DNA of 64,000 nucleotides from Atriophallophorus winterbourni (lineage: Eukaryota > Platyhelminthes > Trematoda > Plagiorchiida > Microphallidae). How positions within the stretch are numbered: the stretch's first letter is position 1; each line of letters opens with the position of its first letter. A program made the position numbers and the translations under genes. Shown here in pieces: positions 1 to 12,464 of this stretch. The notes below the pieces were generated by a model, which saw nothing but the letters and a program-made list of their open reading frames with translations, did no database searches and had not been told where the DNA came from. The DNA lies in contig JACCGJ010000210.1 in NCBI GenBank assembly GCA_013407085.1, positions 1 through 64,000 of the forward strand. Direction: 5' to 3'.

Positions 1-690
1 TATTATTATTTTATTTGTTTATTTTTACTTGCTACATATCGTTATGGAAGCAAGTTTAAACGGAACGTAGTAAAAAGTAGGTTACATCAAAGTTAAGGCC
101 TAAATTTGGAAGCTGAAGAAGCGGTCTGTTTGAATTTTATTCTGATTTGAGGCGGACAATAACCTGGCACCATTATGGAACACTTAGTAATCTTGGATTG
201 ATGAGATAAATAAATCCATCGATGTACCGCTACTATTGGCAAATTATGAATTCCAACAATAGTTAGGTTAACAAGTAATTGTCTCCTCTTAATGATATTA
301 AATGCGCATCGAGGGCTATGCGTTTCAGTGTAAATGAATTTACTGTGATAAATCTGTTTCCAATAGTGTTAAATTCATTGAATTAGTTAATCTATTAGAA
401 AATACGTCCGACGTGTCTCCATGTAAAAATGGCAACTTGTTAGATAACCATCACTGCAGGTTAGCGCTTGATATCTCAAAAACAGAATCTCACAGAGAAA
501 AGACAAGGTTACACTAAATTTAACTGAAGTTTGTAGGGTTTAGAATTGAGGACGGCATCGCACGGCATCAATTCAATTTACGGTAGCTATTCAATTCTTA
601 ACTTAATACTTTGATTGAAAAATTCTCAAACTCACCAAACTGCCTCAAGTTGACTGCAAATTATCAATAGAACATGAATTGTGCAAACAA
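1..690. other. AT-rich sequence, no gene seen
   Basis: No convincing open frame, splice-bounded exon, RNA gene or recognisable element was found here. The sequence is AT-rich and unstructured by eye. Confidence 0.5.
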
Positions 691-784
691 GCAAAAGGGA
701 GCATTGTGATCAGTCGATGGAATATGTTTGAAACCGATCGTGTATTCATAATGCAAAGAAATTTGGGTGCAATCGGTTAGCGTA

Positions 785-840
785 GTTTTTGGGTAACGTT
801 TCACTTGTGACACAGAAGCTTCATCAGACCAAGTGTGATA
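785..840 (-). ncRNA. Candidate minimal hammerhead ribozyme in a dispersed repeat (family 2, copy 1)
   Basis: Read on the minus strand, CTGATGA (827-821) is followed after a 18-base stem-loop region by GAAAC (802-798), then GTT and ACC. The bases before the core, GGT, can pair with ACC after the predicted cut (helix I). AC and GT around the GAAA give a two-pair helix III without a loop. GCTT and AAGT can form helix II. The same repeat recurs near 10612-10660 and 55845-55890. Homology among the three copies is visible directly; ribozyme activity is inference. A helix III this short would probably need dimer formation. Confidence 0.4.
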
Positions 841-1123
841 GTCAGGACAGGAACATGATTAGGTAGTAGTCAACCTATTGTGATGTTATTTTTATTCGAA
901 TTACTAAAACACTTATCATTGAAAGTTGAAACGATTCATGCATTTTCCTTGAAAAGCTATTTCTAAGAAAAACGTTTAGCGTGGGGTGTGATGGCAATGC
1001 ATTAAAATGAGCATTTTTGTTCATGACCATGGGTTTGAACTCAATCTACATGTTGTATTTGCACGGTGTTTAAATCAGCCGTGCTTAAAATTAATGTTTC
1101 ACTTATTTTGTTTTTTTCAACAG

Positions 1124-1336
1124 CAAGATATTCTACGTCCCGCACGCTATAAATGTTATACACATTTTATATTTGAAACACGAAATTTTTCCTGTGCCCG
1201 TTGGCAAACTTTCAAACGAATCCTGACAAAGCACGATTGGAATAAATCGTATGGGCTGAAATTCCGTCGATTACCATCACAACGTTTGATGTCGCTGGTA
1301 GACGAATTTGAATCTGTTTCGGAAGGGAAAATTTGA
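1124..1336 (+). CDS. Possible terminal coding exon, unknown protein
   Basis: A strong polypyrimidine tract ending in CAACAG (acceptor at 1121-1123) is followed by 70 open codons and a TGA stop at 1334-1336. The peptide is rich in R, K, F and W (for example FETRNFSCARW, FKRILTKHDWNKSYG and LPSQRLMSLVDEF) and looks like real protein rather than low-complexity translation. I do not recognise the family. Upstream exons were not found in the window. The segment lies between two parts of a repeat monomer, so it may be a host exon invaded by repeats or a transposed gene fragment. Coding status is inference from the acceptor and the amino-acid composition. Confidence 0.3.
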   Translation, partial: QDILRPARYKCYTHFIFETRNFSCARWQTFKRILTKHDWNKSYGLKFRRLPSQRLMSLVDEFESVSEGKI

Positions 1337-2276
1337 CTGGCAATCCGAAGATTCCCATAAAACTCGGTATTCTTGAAATTTGTGTGGTTGTTGAAAATTT
1401 GTTCAAACTAATAATGCTAGTTTCTTATTCTTCTTCTTCTGTTTGGGCACATGTGATTAAACAGGATAATCATAACAACCACACTAAACAGTGGCATACA
1501 AGCACAACTTGTTTTTCATTTTTCCAATGTTTCAAGCACATACCTGATCGTACTGTACCTGTTTGATGAGTACACACAGCACGAATCCGCTCGTGGTGTG
1601 TGTGTAATGAAAATGTACGCAAATGAGCACATTTGTCCATAAGCATGGGTTTTGAACATGTGTTTGGACACGTGATTGAACAGGTTGGTCGAACAAACCT
1701 TATCTAACAGTTGCATACAACCCTAACATGTTTTCCATTCTTCCAATGTCTCATGCACTTGTGGATCCTGGTAGAACTTTCCTTAACATGATAACTACAA
1801 ATAGCACGAAACCGGTCGTTGGCGATTGAAATGTATGCAGATGAGCATTTATATTTATTTAATCTTTTTACTCATTTCAATACACCCTATGTTACACGAT
1901 CAAAGCTTTGCTATGGTTATTGTGAAGAGAGGCCATCGAATGCATTCCGATGATGTACAGTACACCACATTTTGGCACAACGCATGTGCACTAAGCAACA
2001 AAATCTCTGGAGACAGTAATGTTCATTTATGTTGACGCTTATGAAGACTTTAACTATCAAACTATCAAACCGGTCGTGAGGTGTGTGTGTGACGGTAAAG
2101 CATGCAAATGAATATTTTGGTTCATGGTTATGAGTTATAATCATTAAACATGTGTTTGGACACATGTTATTGAACAGGTTGGTTGTAGCAGCCTCATTTA
2201 ACAGTGGTATACAAGCGCTACTTGTATGCCATTCTTCCACTGGTCCAAGCGCATGTGGATCCTGATCTTACTGTCC

Positions 2277-2314
2277 CTACCTGATGAGTGCAAACAGCAC
2301 GAAACCGGTCGTTG
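2277..2314 (+). ncRNA. Hammerhead ribozyme motif, best-preserved family A copy
   Basis: The motif holds CTGATGA at 2281-2287, a perfect four-pair stem II (GTGC/GCAC) capped by AAACA, GAAA at 2301-2304, and CCGGTC at 2305-2310, with predicted cleavage after C2310. Helix I would pair CTAC (2277-2280) with GTTG (2311-2314), three of four positions. Helix III is the self-complementary ACC/GGT with no loop, so cleavage may need two molecules, as known for short-helix-III satellites. All catalytic core bases are present. The order (core between the two arms of helix I) is type I, the type described in newt and schistosome repeats. Confidence 0.6.
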
Positions 2315-2365
2315 TGTGTGTGTGTGATGTAAATGCATGTAAGTGAATATTTTAACTATAATTTT

Positions 2366-4206
2366 GAACAAAATATTAGTCAGTCAATTTCACATCAATT
2401 GCTCCATTTAATACAGGTTTGCAACTGTTTACGTAACAGTGGATGGTTTCATTAGTATGTCTTGTCCTGCGTATAGCTTGAGCAACTTATTATATTTTTA
2501 TTTAAAAAAAATATGCATTATAATTTAACATACGGTAGACTTACTATTTGCCGCTCAGCATAATACTTCACGAGTAAAAATAGAACGCATAAAATAACTA
2601 GTTGCTTGATTTGCGTCTTTACATATTGATAGATCATCAATTAGACGAAAACTAAGAGGCTGAATCACTATGGTTTCACTTCGACGACGGCTTTTATTTC
2701 ATGAACCATGCTATACCAAAAACGGTTAAAATTTGAATGTTTAGAATTTCTAAATTACTTAACCCGATGTTTTGGATAGTGTTTGACGAAGCCTTATGAT
2801 AAAAATTTGAACAGCAATCGTTGCCAATAGTCAGTGATATGGAACCGACAACGATGATAATCAGTTCTGACTTATATTTGGTGGGTAAAATATACAATAC
2901 TGATAAAACATGTTTAAATGGAGATCGATTCGACAACTTTAATAGAGATATGTCGAACTGCAGACGGTATTCAAGAACGCAATGAGCAGATAACAATGTG
3001 GATGTCTTTATGACTTCACTCAAACGCGGATATGGCATGATATTTTGAATGCCAACTAATTCATTTGTTTCGGGATTGTGGCTATAAATCACCCTATCTC
3101 TTTACATCCAAAGTCCAAATATTGATTGTCCGTACCATCTAGTTATCGTGTGTGCTATATTGTTTTGAAATTTCCCACCTAACCCGTGGGGACCTCTTTT
3201 ATACAATTATTTGCACATTTCATTTTAACCCTACTATATTTCTCTTTTTTGATGTGTTCGCATTGTAAAAATAAAACATTTAATCGGAACCCATCAATGT
3301 GTTTCGCCCTGCTAAGAAGCTTACATAGATGTGTATCACAAGGTTGGAGCTTTCATTGTTGCTGTCATGGTGCAGTTTGTTAATATTTCGAAATTTTTCT
3401 TCGTTACGCACAGTAAAATGAAAAACAATCTGAATTTCAATACGAATTGTGAAAACCTAAAAAAACACAAGTACTTCATGTCTCGTTAACGGTAAAATGT
3501 CAATTTTTACATAATTCTTGGTGATTCATCACTTATTTTTCGTATATATAACCACTATCTATTCATCTGATTTAATGCTGTATCACAAGCGAAATCGTTT
3601 AAGGTTTCTTGAATATATTGCTACGAAACTCACTCTCTTGCATTTTTGATCGAACTGTAGGAAAAATTAAATCATCTTAACAAATTTAGTCTGAATTTCA
3701 ATAATTTCACATCATACGGAATAGAAAGGAAAATTTTATAATGGTTAAGACGTTTCTTGTAATATGCATATTTTTAACATCTTTATGTTTTCTTGGGTGG
3801 TGTTGCAAAAATCGATTAATGTATATTGTTCCTGTTCGCTTTAAGTTACATAGAGCAAAGATTACTTTTGTAATGTCACACTTTATTTTGTTGAGAAAAT
3901 ATTCAATGCGATTTTGCAAAACGGCAGGATCTGTTTTTAAACTTTGAAGTTGCGTATTTTGATGGTATCATTCATTTGATCGAGATCTTTTTGAAGTACA
4001 TCTGAAAGTTTAATACGCTGGATCGATTGATACAAGTGAAACCTCATTTAGCACTAAACATTTCGATTGTGGAGTAATCTTGTTATTCGCAGCTCGTATA
4101 GTGGTATTACAAAACGCAATCTAAATTTCAATTGAGCTAATTGAAATTGTTTGTGACGTCTATTCGAGTGAATTTGTTTTTAATCCGATCCCTTTACTAC
4201 ATTCAG
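2366..4206. other. No supported gene
   Basis: There is one open frame of 132 codons on the minus strand (2694-3092), without recognisable domains or flanking splice signals that I could support. The rest is AT-rich spacer. Confidence 0.4.
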
Positions 4207-4679
4207 TGAGTGCTAAAATATCCTTGTTTAAATCTCTCGCAAATCTTTATTCGAAGCTCATCGACTTTCAGCATGATTCCGCACTACTTAGCAATGGACT
4301 ACACCAATTTTTCGAGATCAGACTAACCGATTATCAGAGCAGTCTGCGCCCATCCGACCCCAATGTGAACACACACAGCCACGCCTGTAAGAATTACAAA
4401 CCATGTTTCTTTCTAACAGATAATGTTATCACAATTCTCAAATGCTAGAATTTTTCAAGCGTTTTCTACGTATGTACGAACTGTAGAAAATCACAAAATA
4501 TCAGTAATAGCATCACTAAATGCAAGTGATTGTGAGTCTAAGTCCGAAGCTTGGACGACCAAATTAATATTATGTTTTGAAAGAGTAGACAACATTATGT
4601 CATTTTTTGCAACAGAACAACCAAACAAAACCAATGATTTTATTGAAAAAAAACTCCGTGATATTCCGGGACGAAATTA
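4207..4679 (+). CDS. Possible two-exon coding fragment, unknown protein
   Basis: The first stretch (4207-4364) follows an acceptor ending in CATTCAG. The second (4420-4679) follows a clear TTTCTTTCTAACAG acceptor and ends in TAA. Joining them at GTGAAC (4365) gives a 55-nt intron and keeps one frame of about 139 codons. A better-looking donor, GTAAGA at 4386, gives a 34-nt intron but then leads to an early stop. The predicted peptide is helical and polar, without motifs I recognise. The exon model is inference and could be chance in AT-rich DNA. Confidence 0.2.
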
Positions 4680-4929
4680 AAATCAAGTTGAGCAGATAAG
4701 ATTATGAATCGAGAAATTTCACCAGTTAACAATATAACTGATGCAGAATCCGGGAAAGAGAGAGCAACTTGTTTAACTCGCAACGAGAAGGTTGACGGTT
4801 TCCATCCTGCATTGTCTATAATATTACGAACAAATCAAACCATGTTGGTCTGCAAAATACTCATGAAACCTCTAAAGCTATCCCAACATAAAAAAAATTT
4901 CAAGCATTCTAGAAGACCCTTAGTGTAAA

Positions 4930-7780
4930 GTGAAACAATATTCTCGAAAATGATGTGCTTCTTCTACATAGCTTACACCGTATCTGAGTGGAAAACCTGA
5001 GAAGAATATCAAATCGGTTTGACGACCACAACAGATGTTTCTGTCTTCTTCACGACTGGTCGATGATATGGCGCTACTCAAATTTTTCAGTCTGCAGAAA
5101 CATTCATGAAGGCTTTATCGCGGTCGGTCAAACGATGGACGGTAACCCAGGCCGTAAGGTGTGAGACTACAATAATGATGGTCCTGGTTTCAAATTCGAC
5201 CCGAGACAAGATGTGCACTGTTGATGAGCTCATATTAAAGCGACATTCTAGTCCATTTTTTCCGTTGTAATCAAATTTGTGAATGCTTTAAAGGAAATGT
5301 TACTGATCAGCGGTAACAATTTACGAAGAACAAACTCTCCACAACCTCATAGAACAACTCGTCAGATTTTATTTTTACCGAAAATTCATAAAAATATACA
5401 ATCAAAAACTTTGGAAATCTCGGTCATGTCTTGCAGAAAGTTTTCATATTTCGTCCATCCACACATCGTCATTGAAGCACTGTAGACAGGAGTTGCTCTA
5501 ACGTCATTCAGTTTGTCATCAACATCCGATTATCGTTAGAACAATACTAAAGTGATCTTTTTAAAATAAGCACCGGTTATTGCGTGAAATGTGTTGACAC
5601 AAGAATTACCATTTGCATTCTTAAATGACAGACTGAGATGTGCTACATGTACGACTCTGAGTACCTAACGATTTGAATTTCGGTGATATTGATCAGGTTG
5701 GTGCCATTAAATATCTTTAAATTTTACCATATAAGAAATGTTGAGCATTTGCTATTGTAAGAAAGTTCAAAACGCAGATAGAGAATTTCGAATGTGATGA
5801 CTTTATCACAGTTGCAAAGCACTGCATAAGAATGTAAAATTTAAGATAATTGATAATTCCGAAATGCGTCAAAATGAAATTAGAAGATAAATCAGATATT
5901 CTAGTATCATTCTTGTTAATCAAAATGTAACAGACAAAAAAGTATTCGCTTACCTTTGAGCTCTCGATACGTATCTTTAGAAAAAGATTTGTGCGAGGGA
6001 TAATTTTAGTGTCAAATTTAAATGTTGCTAAACATTTCAACATTTTCACACGTATAAAAAAATCTTTCGGTGGCAAGCCGTCTAAAAGAATAGATTATTG
6101 TGAGCTAGTAAAACTTTTATTAGAAACTTGACCACGAATGAAAAATAAGCATGAATTGTAATGATTTTGATTTTCACTGCTTCATTGTTCTTAACTATTG
6201 AACATCTCTGATAATATACACCATCCGAAACAAAATTTATAGGAAGAAGTTTAATATATATTTTGACTACTCATCAGTAGCATATTCTTCATTAGTTCAA
6301 AGCAGTGGAAGAATAAGCATCAGTACTTGGAGCAATAAATCTTGCCTGAACATGTATTGTTCGAAATATTATTAATAATATTATGTTATCATAAGTTTTC
6401 GTGATTTTCGCATTTAGAATTCCGGTAGTTTGGAAATGATAACAAAAATTTAATGACAATTGAATGTATTATCATGGCTTTTATTATTACATGTATATAA
6501 CCTACCGCAAATACCTAACATACTGTGACATTTTACAAATAATAACTTACGCTTCAGCTTTAAAAATACTTCTGTAAACGTTGAAAATGTAGTTTTAAAT
6601 TTTTAGCGTACTCTGACAAAATTGTTTTGAATTATTGTTTTAAGGATTAATTTGTGACATAAATATTATTTATAATTCCAAATGGTTCAACAGACCACTG
6701 CGTACTGAAGCAAGGGGATTATTTGCGGTCCCGTTACCACAAAGAGATTATTGTGATTATTCACACACTGGACTGTGTGCTTGCTCCTTTCACTCAAATT
6801 TATTTCATCTCGTGTAAGCAAATACTTTACCGGTTGTATTAGAGAACTTGATACACAACTGCAAGTGCATAACGAACAGGAAACTGTTTCGCATATATGA
6901 CAGTGAAGAATTTAAATTTAAACGATATTTTTCGCTAACATATCGATAACAATTTATTTTCACTTAGGATGTTTGGAATTTCGTTATCAGAAAGAATGTT
7001 TTCTCTTCCGAATAATCAATTTTGGTTAAGAAAGATGTTTAAATTTTTTCATAAACTCACTCCATCGCCTCAAATACTACCCTGAAATGAGTATGAATTA
7101 GAATTGGTAATACATTACTACTCTTAATTAGTGTTTTAAAGTGTGAAATTTATAGTACAAGAAATGAAAAATTAGGTTAACATAGAACAGATATTGTATA
7201 CAACAAGTTTGCTGATTTGATGCTTTTAGTTGCGGAAAACACAATAGAACGATTCGAAAAGCTGATGGTAAATATTTTAGTCAAATTAATAACGTGATGG
7301 ATACTCACCGCTGTGCTTCAAGGGTTACTCTGGAAGAATGTTGAACATGAATCGTTCAATTACGTTAAAAATGCGAATGTTGCAGCAATAAATCTCATTC
7401 AATTCGGATTGATTCATGTGAGACAACATTTGGTATTTTTCTGATAATCGTTTTGTTTTGTGAGGGGAGAAATAACGTATCGTCATATTATCATTTTGTC
7501 ATGAGATACTTAATGAATCTTGGGTCTAATTGGGAATATTTTATTTCGTTTATCGCAGCGATCAAGTGGTTATCATATTTGTCATTGTACATGTAAACGT
7601 CAGAGCTGTTGAAATCATACGATGAAACACATTTAATGATGGATGCGATGAAGAGAATTTATTGAGGGAATGAAAATGAACCGTTGTAATGACCCCATAA
7701 TTGAACGTAAAGGAACATGATCGCTGGGTTCTATAAGAATCGAGAATATTCTGGTAGAGCATGTGATAAATATAAATAAT
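4930..7780. other. AT-rich non-coding stretch
   Basis: Short open frames exist (for example 5279-5485 + and 5717-6076 -) but none has a domain, a plausible splice context or a repeat-family match that I can support. Confidence 0.4.
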
Positions 7781-7965
7781 TAACAAAAATGTGCAGTTGC
7801 ATGTATTTCCATCACTCATACACACCCTCTCGACCGTGCTGTTTAGACTCATCAGGACAGCACGATCACGATTCGCATGCGCTTGAAACAGTGGAAGAGT
7901 GGAAAACAAGTTGCTCTTTTATGCCACTGTTGGCTAATGTGGGTACCATCAAACTGATCACCTTC
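7781..7965 (-). repeat. Partial hammerhead-type monomer (family A) missing the GAAACC block
   Basis: On the minus strand the copy reads CTGATGA, GTC, TAAACA, GCAC and then directly GGTCG. The six bases GAAACC between stem II and the cleavage trinucleotide are missing. Flanks match the family A monomer, with the 'cactgtttcaagcgcatg' side and the 'gatggaaatacatgca' side both present. The ribozyme core is therefore destroyed in this copy. Confidence 0.6.
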
Positions 7966-8699
7966 AGAAAGATTTCATACAGATGACGATAATTAGTTAA
8001 ACAAAGCAGCAATCCTTAATATTTTCTATTAGCAGTGTCATTAATATCTGTGTGGATCTAGCTTTGAATCGGACACACAATCTGGTTTGAAATTATTACA
8101 TGAACAACAAGTATTGAAGTCATCATGTTATTGTGGTGTACACGAGCAACGATTTCCAATCGTGATATCTCGGAGAATATGCAGAACACCGAACTCCGGC
8201 ACAATTCAACGGCATGAAGCGGTGTAATGACCGACGAAAATAACTGAAAAACCACAGAAATTAAGATTTTACGAGAATCGCGTCGGACCTCGTTCGAGTC
8301 ACAACAGGAGCAAAAACAGTCTATACGTAATTATTGAATAGCATGCATTTATTCGAAGAAAGTCAAGTGATTCCAATGTGGCCAAAATTCCAATGGCTCC
8401 AGTTAGCATGTGTGGAGCTATTTGTTTTAAAGTGAATCACATTTTAGAGATGGGCGCACTGTATATTCCTCATCGCATATGTTATAAATTCGTTGATCAA
8501 TTAGCGTTTTTTGTGTTGTGGTAAACGGGAGGCACAACGGTTGATGCTTTATTCTTGGGACGCAATGGATGATTGGACAGCGAACGGGAGGATGTGATAT
8601 ACTTCGCGTCGCATCTTTGAACTGTGAATCAACAAGGTGATGTTCAACGAGGCTGGCGCGGGATTTGACATCGTGTGACTTGACAGAATTATCGGTCCC

Positions 8700-9045
8700 T
8701 CTACAGTATTGCCGTGACAAAACGATGAACCTTGCTTGAATAGACAATGAACCTGCCGTGACTCAGCAAATTTATCGATTGTGAACAGGAAATATGCTAA
8801 TGGATTTAACGGGCCACCTGGAGTGCCATCATGGCGGGTCAAAAGCCAAATAGGGGGTTACGACCAATGCGAAATCAGGCCTCGTGGGACCACATATAAT
8901 TATCAACCACTCTGCCCTGTTGCCGTGACCCAAAATATAAACGGCCTAGAAACAACTGTGTCCAATCCCAATTATCGAGCATGAACAGAAAATGTCCGAA
9001 CGGATCTGACGAGGAGCCTGGCATTCCCGAGGGTGAGAGACTAGA
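8700..9045. repeat. Two diverged tandem units of ~218 bp
   Basis: Similar blocks occur at about 8710-8825 and 8925-9035. Shared landmarks are 'gccgtgac', 'gaacagaaaat/gaacaggaaat', a 'ggatctgacgagg/ggatttaacgggcc' block and 'cctgg'. Minus-strand translations of both units resemble each other weakly (a P-G-x-x-x-x-P-x-x-x-F-L-F pattern), which might mean an old coding repeat. No family was recognised. Confidence 0.35.
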
Positions 9046-9109
9046 GCCGTGCGATACGCTAGCGAATAGTGACAATCATGATAAGCAGATCATAACCCTC
9101 CGATAGAGC

Positions 9110-10600
9110 ATTACAGCAGAATGAACAGACGAGAACAAGCGAAAATCAACTAAAATTCAGATTTCTGAAGAACTACATACGAACTCTTTGATTGAAAGCC
9201 TCATTTAGAATCAGAAACACATCTGGAACGTCAATAGCTTTAGAACGATGTGCGATTGGCCAAGGAGCTTTTAACGAAGTTGACGTAATGACGGTTTGAG
9301 TTGAACCGTTTCGCGTAAAATCTCACGGTAAATCAGATCAAATTGACAACAGACATGAAGAGGCTGGAGTTACGGTTACGAGGTTTGTCTTTTCGTCAAG
9401 AACCTGAGGAAGAGCCTAATGTTCAATCAAGTGCCATCGAGGTGTGTATATGATTTAAGCGTGATCAGACATCACGTAATATTTCACAATGATTTGCGGT
9501 AAACATAACAATAGAATGAAAACTCACTGTTCTAAATCTTGAACTTCTCCGTCACTTTTCAATTCTAAAATATAGTGTGGTAAAATAATTGAATGACTGG
9601 CTTTTGATTACATTCAACCTGGTAGGTTATATATGCTATACATGTTTTCGAAACGTTCTATCGCATTCGACTACTTGTGATAATGTTTTGTAATTTTTAT
9701 ATAGCCAAAGCAAATATTTTTTATAAAATCTCAAAAGCAATTTATGCTTTATTTATTGAAATAGCACACGCTGTTTAATAAAGAAAAGTGGTATCAGTGT
9801 AACCAATGTGAAAAGCACAACCTGTTAACTCTGTAAAGTGTAATCACAACTGCTACCTTTCGCATTTCCAAAGCAGTGGATCGTGTTATATGCAGTCTAC
9901 CAGTACTGGTGCTGAGAACATTTGGTTTCACCGTAAATATTATTATGAATAAACGACACGCGCGGAACATGTCAATGATGCTTTATCAAGGCCAATCGCA
10001 GCTGTTAGTGGAGTTCCCCATGTCTCTCTCTACTGGTCCACATCAAAGAGATATCCACACTTGTTTGCTGTGACATTCTGTTATGCAAGGAAGACGTAGG
10101 AATCGCCACTTTTATCCATGAGCCAGTTGACTCCGTGTAACTACGGAAAAAGGTCGATGACAATCACAACTAATCGCTAGAGAACATACTGCCTTTCAAG
10201 TTGAATGATCGCAAGCTCCTCAAAGGAGAATGCCAATGGTCATCACACACTGAAGATACGCTGTCCGGTTAAGGAAAAGATTTCCGTTGCTGGATAGGCT
10301 CTAGTTTAACAACAATGAAGTATCGCGTGTCCCTACTCAACTCGGATGGGTATTTGGAAATTTTTCCTTCAAAAATACTCCGTATTATGAACACATAACT
10401 GAGGGGAGATATGGGTCAAGATGGATATAGAATGTTTGCATCTAATTTACCATTGTATAATGAAACTAACGCCCGATGGAAGAATAAAAGCTTGATTGAT
10501 TTGTTTGTTTTGCGACATCGGCGTTTTAAAGGAGATTATACCCAATTTTACAAAAAACGTTCAATACAAGTAAATGATATTTCAACGCAAGTGGTTAGAG
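9110..10600. other. No gene seen
   Basis: Only short, unsupported open frames are present. No repeat family shared with the rest of the window was noticed here. Confidence 0.4.
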
Positions 10601-10604
10601 TAGT

Positions 10605-10660
10605 GTTGTGGTAAATTTTCGCCTTGACATAGAAGCTTCTTCAGACCGAGGTTGATAGTC
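10605..10660 (-). ncRNA. Candidate minimal hammerhead, family 2, copy 2
   Basis: On the minus strand, CTGAAGA (10644-10638) and GAAA (10620-10617) stand in the same positions as in the copy at 785-840. GGT before the core and ACC after the predicted cleavage site are retained. The helix III bases have changed together from AC/GT to AA/TT. The core position that differs (A instead of T) is N7, which any base may occupy in hammerheads. Stem II is less regular here. Confidence 0.4.
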
Positions 10661-12140
10661 AGAACATGGAACGTTGTTGGCCTCCTCAGGTCGATGTCGA
10701 CCATGGATGTACATCACAATTGTATGAATTTTCATGTTCAACAGCTTTTTGAATGCATGGAACGTAATTAAATAGCATTCGATCAACCAGCTCTACTTGT
10801 TCGTACAACTAAACAGTCTATTGAAATCCAAAGGATGTCAAGACACGGAAACAATGTATGTACAAATTGCAACGTGAATTCGCCAAGGTCAACTGACACT
10901 GGCCCAGATATACACGATTAAACGTGTGTGGGAAAACGTGACTAAAGTTCAGTGGTATTAAAATATTATTAAGTTACAATACAAATTTAACTTAATATGC
11001 TATTTGTCCGTTGAAAGTCAGAGAGCTATATTGTGGAGATCTGTGCCCCATCTACCTTGATGACTGCATTTCTACTAGTCTTGTGACTTCCACTGCATCT
11101 GCACGCGGGCGTTCCATATAAGGCTTAATGCTACGTCGCAACAGATCTACGTTTATAGGTCCACATTGTGGCATATGCATAACACATTTTCAACTAAAGC
11201 TTTCTCTGATTAGAGACCCACAATCCGCTCTGACTAATTGCTTCCAAATTTCAATTCCGTCACAAAAGATTAATCCCAAACAGGTTCCGATACATTCCCC
11301 TAAAAGGTGTTTTCACTTGAAGCGAACCCATAAAGACGGGTGTAGGCTGGTCATACTTGCTCTCGTCCAAACTGTAATAACTATTCTCATTGTGCCCGTG
11401 TCTGTTTTATTCGGAACATCGAAGCTGCTCAGTTTACTCGCTTGAATTGACGAGTGTTCATCAAATCGTTCATTTCAATCAACTTTACGCAATGTTAGCG
11501 GACGTTTCGTTATACGTTTTGTGCACCAATCAGATTTTTTTGTTTTATTATCCTCTGGTTTTTGTTGAACATAATGCCTCTTGGACCATTAAACGGCTTG
11601 AATTACCTTGAATGGAACGTTTTAAGTAGCGCAAGCTTTCGGCTGAACGATTTTCAGGCGGTGTAAAGTAAAAAACCGATTCTCTATAATTATGCTTAAC
11701 AGAGGACAGGAATATACAGAAAAGTTAGCTACCTTCTTATGATGTGAGCAACATTATGAACATCCATACACAAATGAACTGTGATGCGATTTTATCCAAA
11801 TACACAAAGTTCTAAACAATTTTTACCAGCCGTTTGATAAGTCATTCCGACTTCTATCTGCCAACAAGACACGAGGTCGCGGACAGATGTTCGAGATCAT
11901 ATGCCGAAAACAGAACTGCCGGGGGGAATTTTATACATTGAGTTTTGTTTCAATCGAAAATCGATATTTACAGAAGTGGCAAAGCCCACACCGTTAACTA
12001 TATTTCAATAGCAACTTTATGATAATACGGGAACTATTCATGACGTTGCCATAACCGTTCTGAGGAAGATTTCACATTATTGCATATACTTTTTATTTCC
12101 AATATACATTCTGTATAGTTTTAAAAATCTATAGATATCG
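10660..12140. other. No supported gene
   Basis: Overlapping short plus-strand frames lie at 11128-11611, but without splice signals or domains I can defend. Confidence 0.4.
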
Positions 12141-12149
12141 ATTTATTTA

Positions 12150-12332
12150 TTTATTAGTTATATATCTATCTACCTATCTATCTAGCATCTATCTATTTAT
12201 CGTATATATTATCTATCTATCTATCTATCTATTCAGTCGATCTATCGATCATCTATCTATCTATCCTACCTATCAATCTATCTATCTATCTATCTATCCA
12301 TAATCTATTATCTATCATCTATCTTCTATGGA
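12150..12332. repeat. Imperfect (ATCT)n microsatellite
   Basis: About 180 bp of tandem ATCT/TATC units are interrupted by single substitutions and short breaks (ATTT, CCTA). Confidence 0.95.
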
Positions 12333-12464
12333 TGTTAGTTTATAATAATATTTAAAAATTATGAAGTATGTTGAGCAGTTGTTTTCAAAATAGCTGTCTA
12401 ATCACGCATTTCGTCTACGGCTGTTCCAATAAGTCTCCAATGTAGAAAACAATGTACTTCTTAC

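Larger units (their letters stand above)
980..2365 (+). repeat. Tandem ~240-bp hammerhead-type monomers (family A)
   Basis: Successive monomers can be aligned by the recurring block around the hammerhead core (near 1563, 1793, 2050 and 2281), followed each time by a GT-rich stretch, a 'catgcaaatgagcat' segment and 'ttcatggtcatgggttt'. The spacing is roughly 225-258 bp. Only the last copy keeps a full hammerhead core; the first three have substitutions in it. A partial monomer at 980-1050 is separated from the rest by about 385 bp of unrelated sequence that holds the possible exon at 1124-1336. Related monomers occur at 7.8, 13, 27, 31.6 and 49 kb, and a diverged family B occurs at 19.4, 23.7, 29-30.7 and 62.7-63.4 kb. 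Confidence 0.75.

Noticed and set aside
5221..5230. TTGATGAG as a further hammerhead core
   Set aside because: There is no GAAA block, stem II or monomer flank nearby.
8427..9075. Proline/glycine-rich minus-strand frames as a collagen-like gene
   Set aside because: There is no Gly-X-Y periodicity, the frames are short and overlapping, and the DNA shows a two-unit repeat instead.
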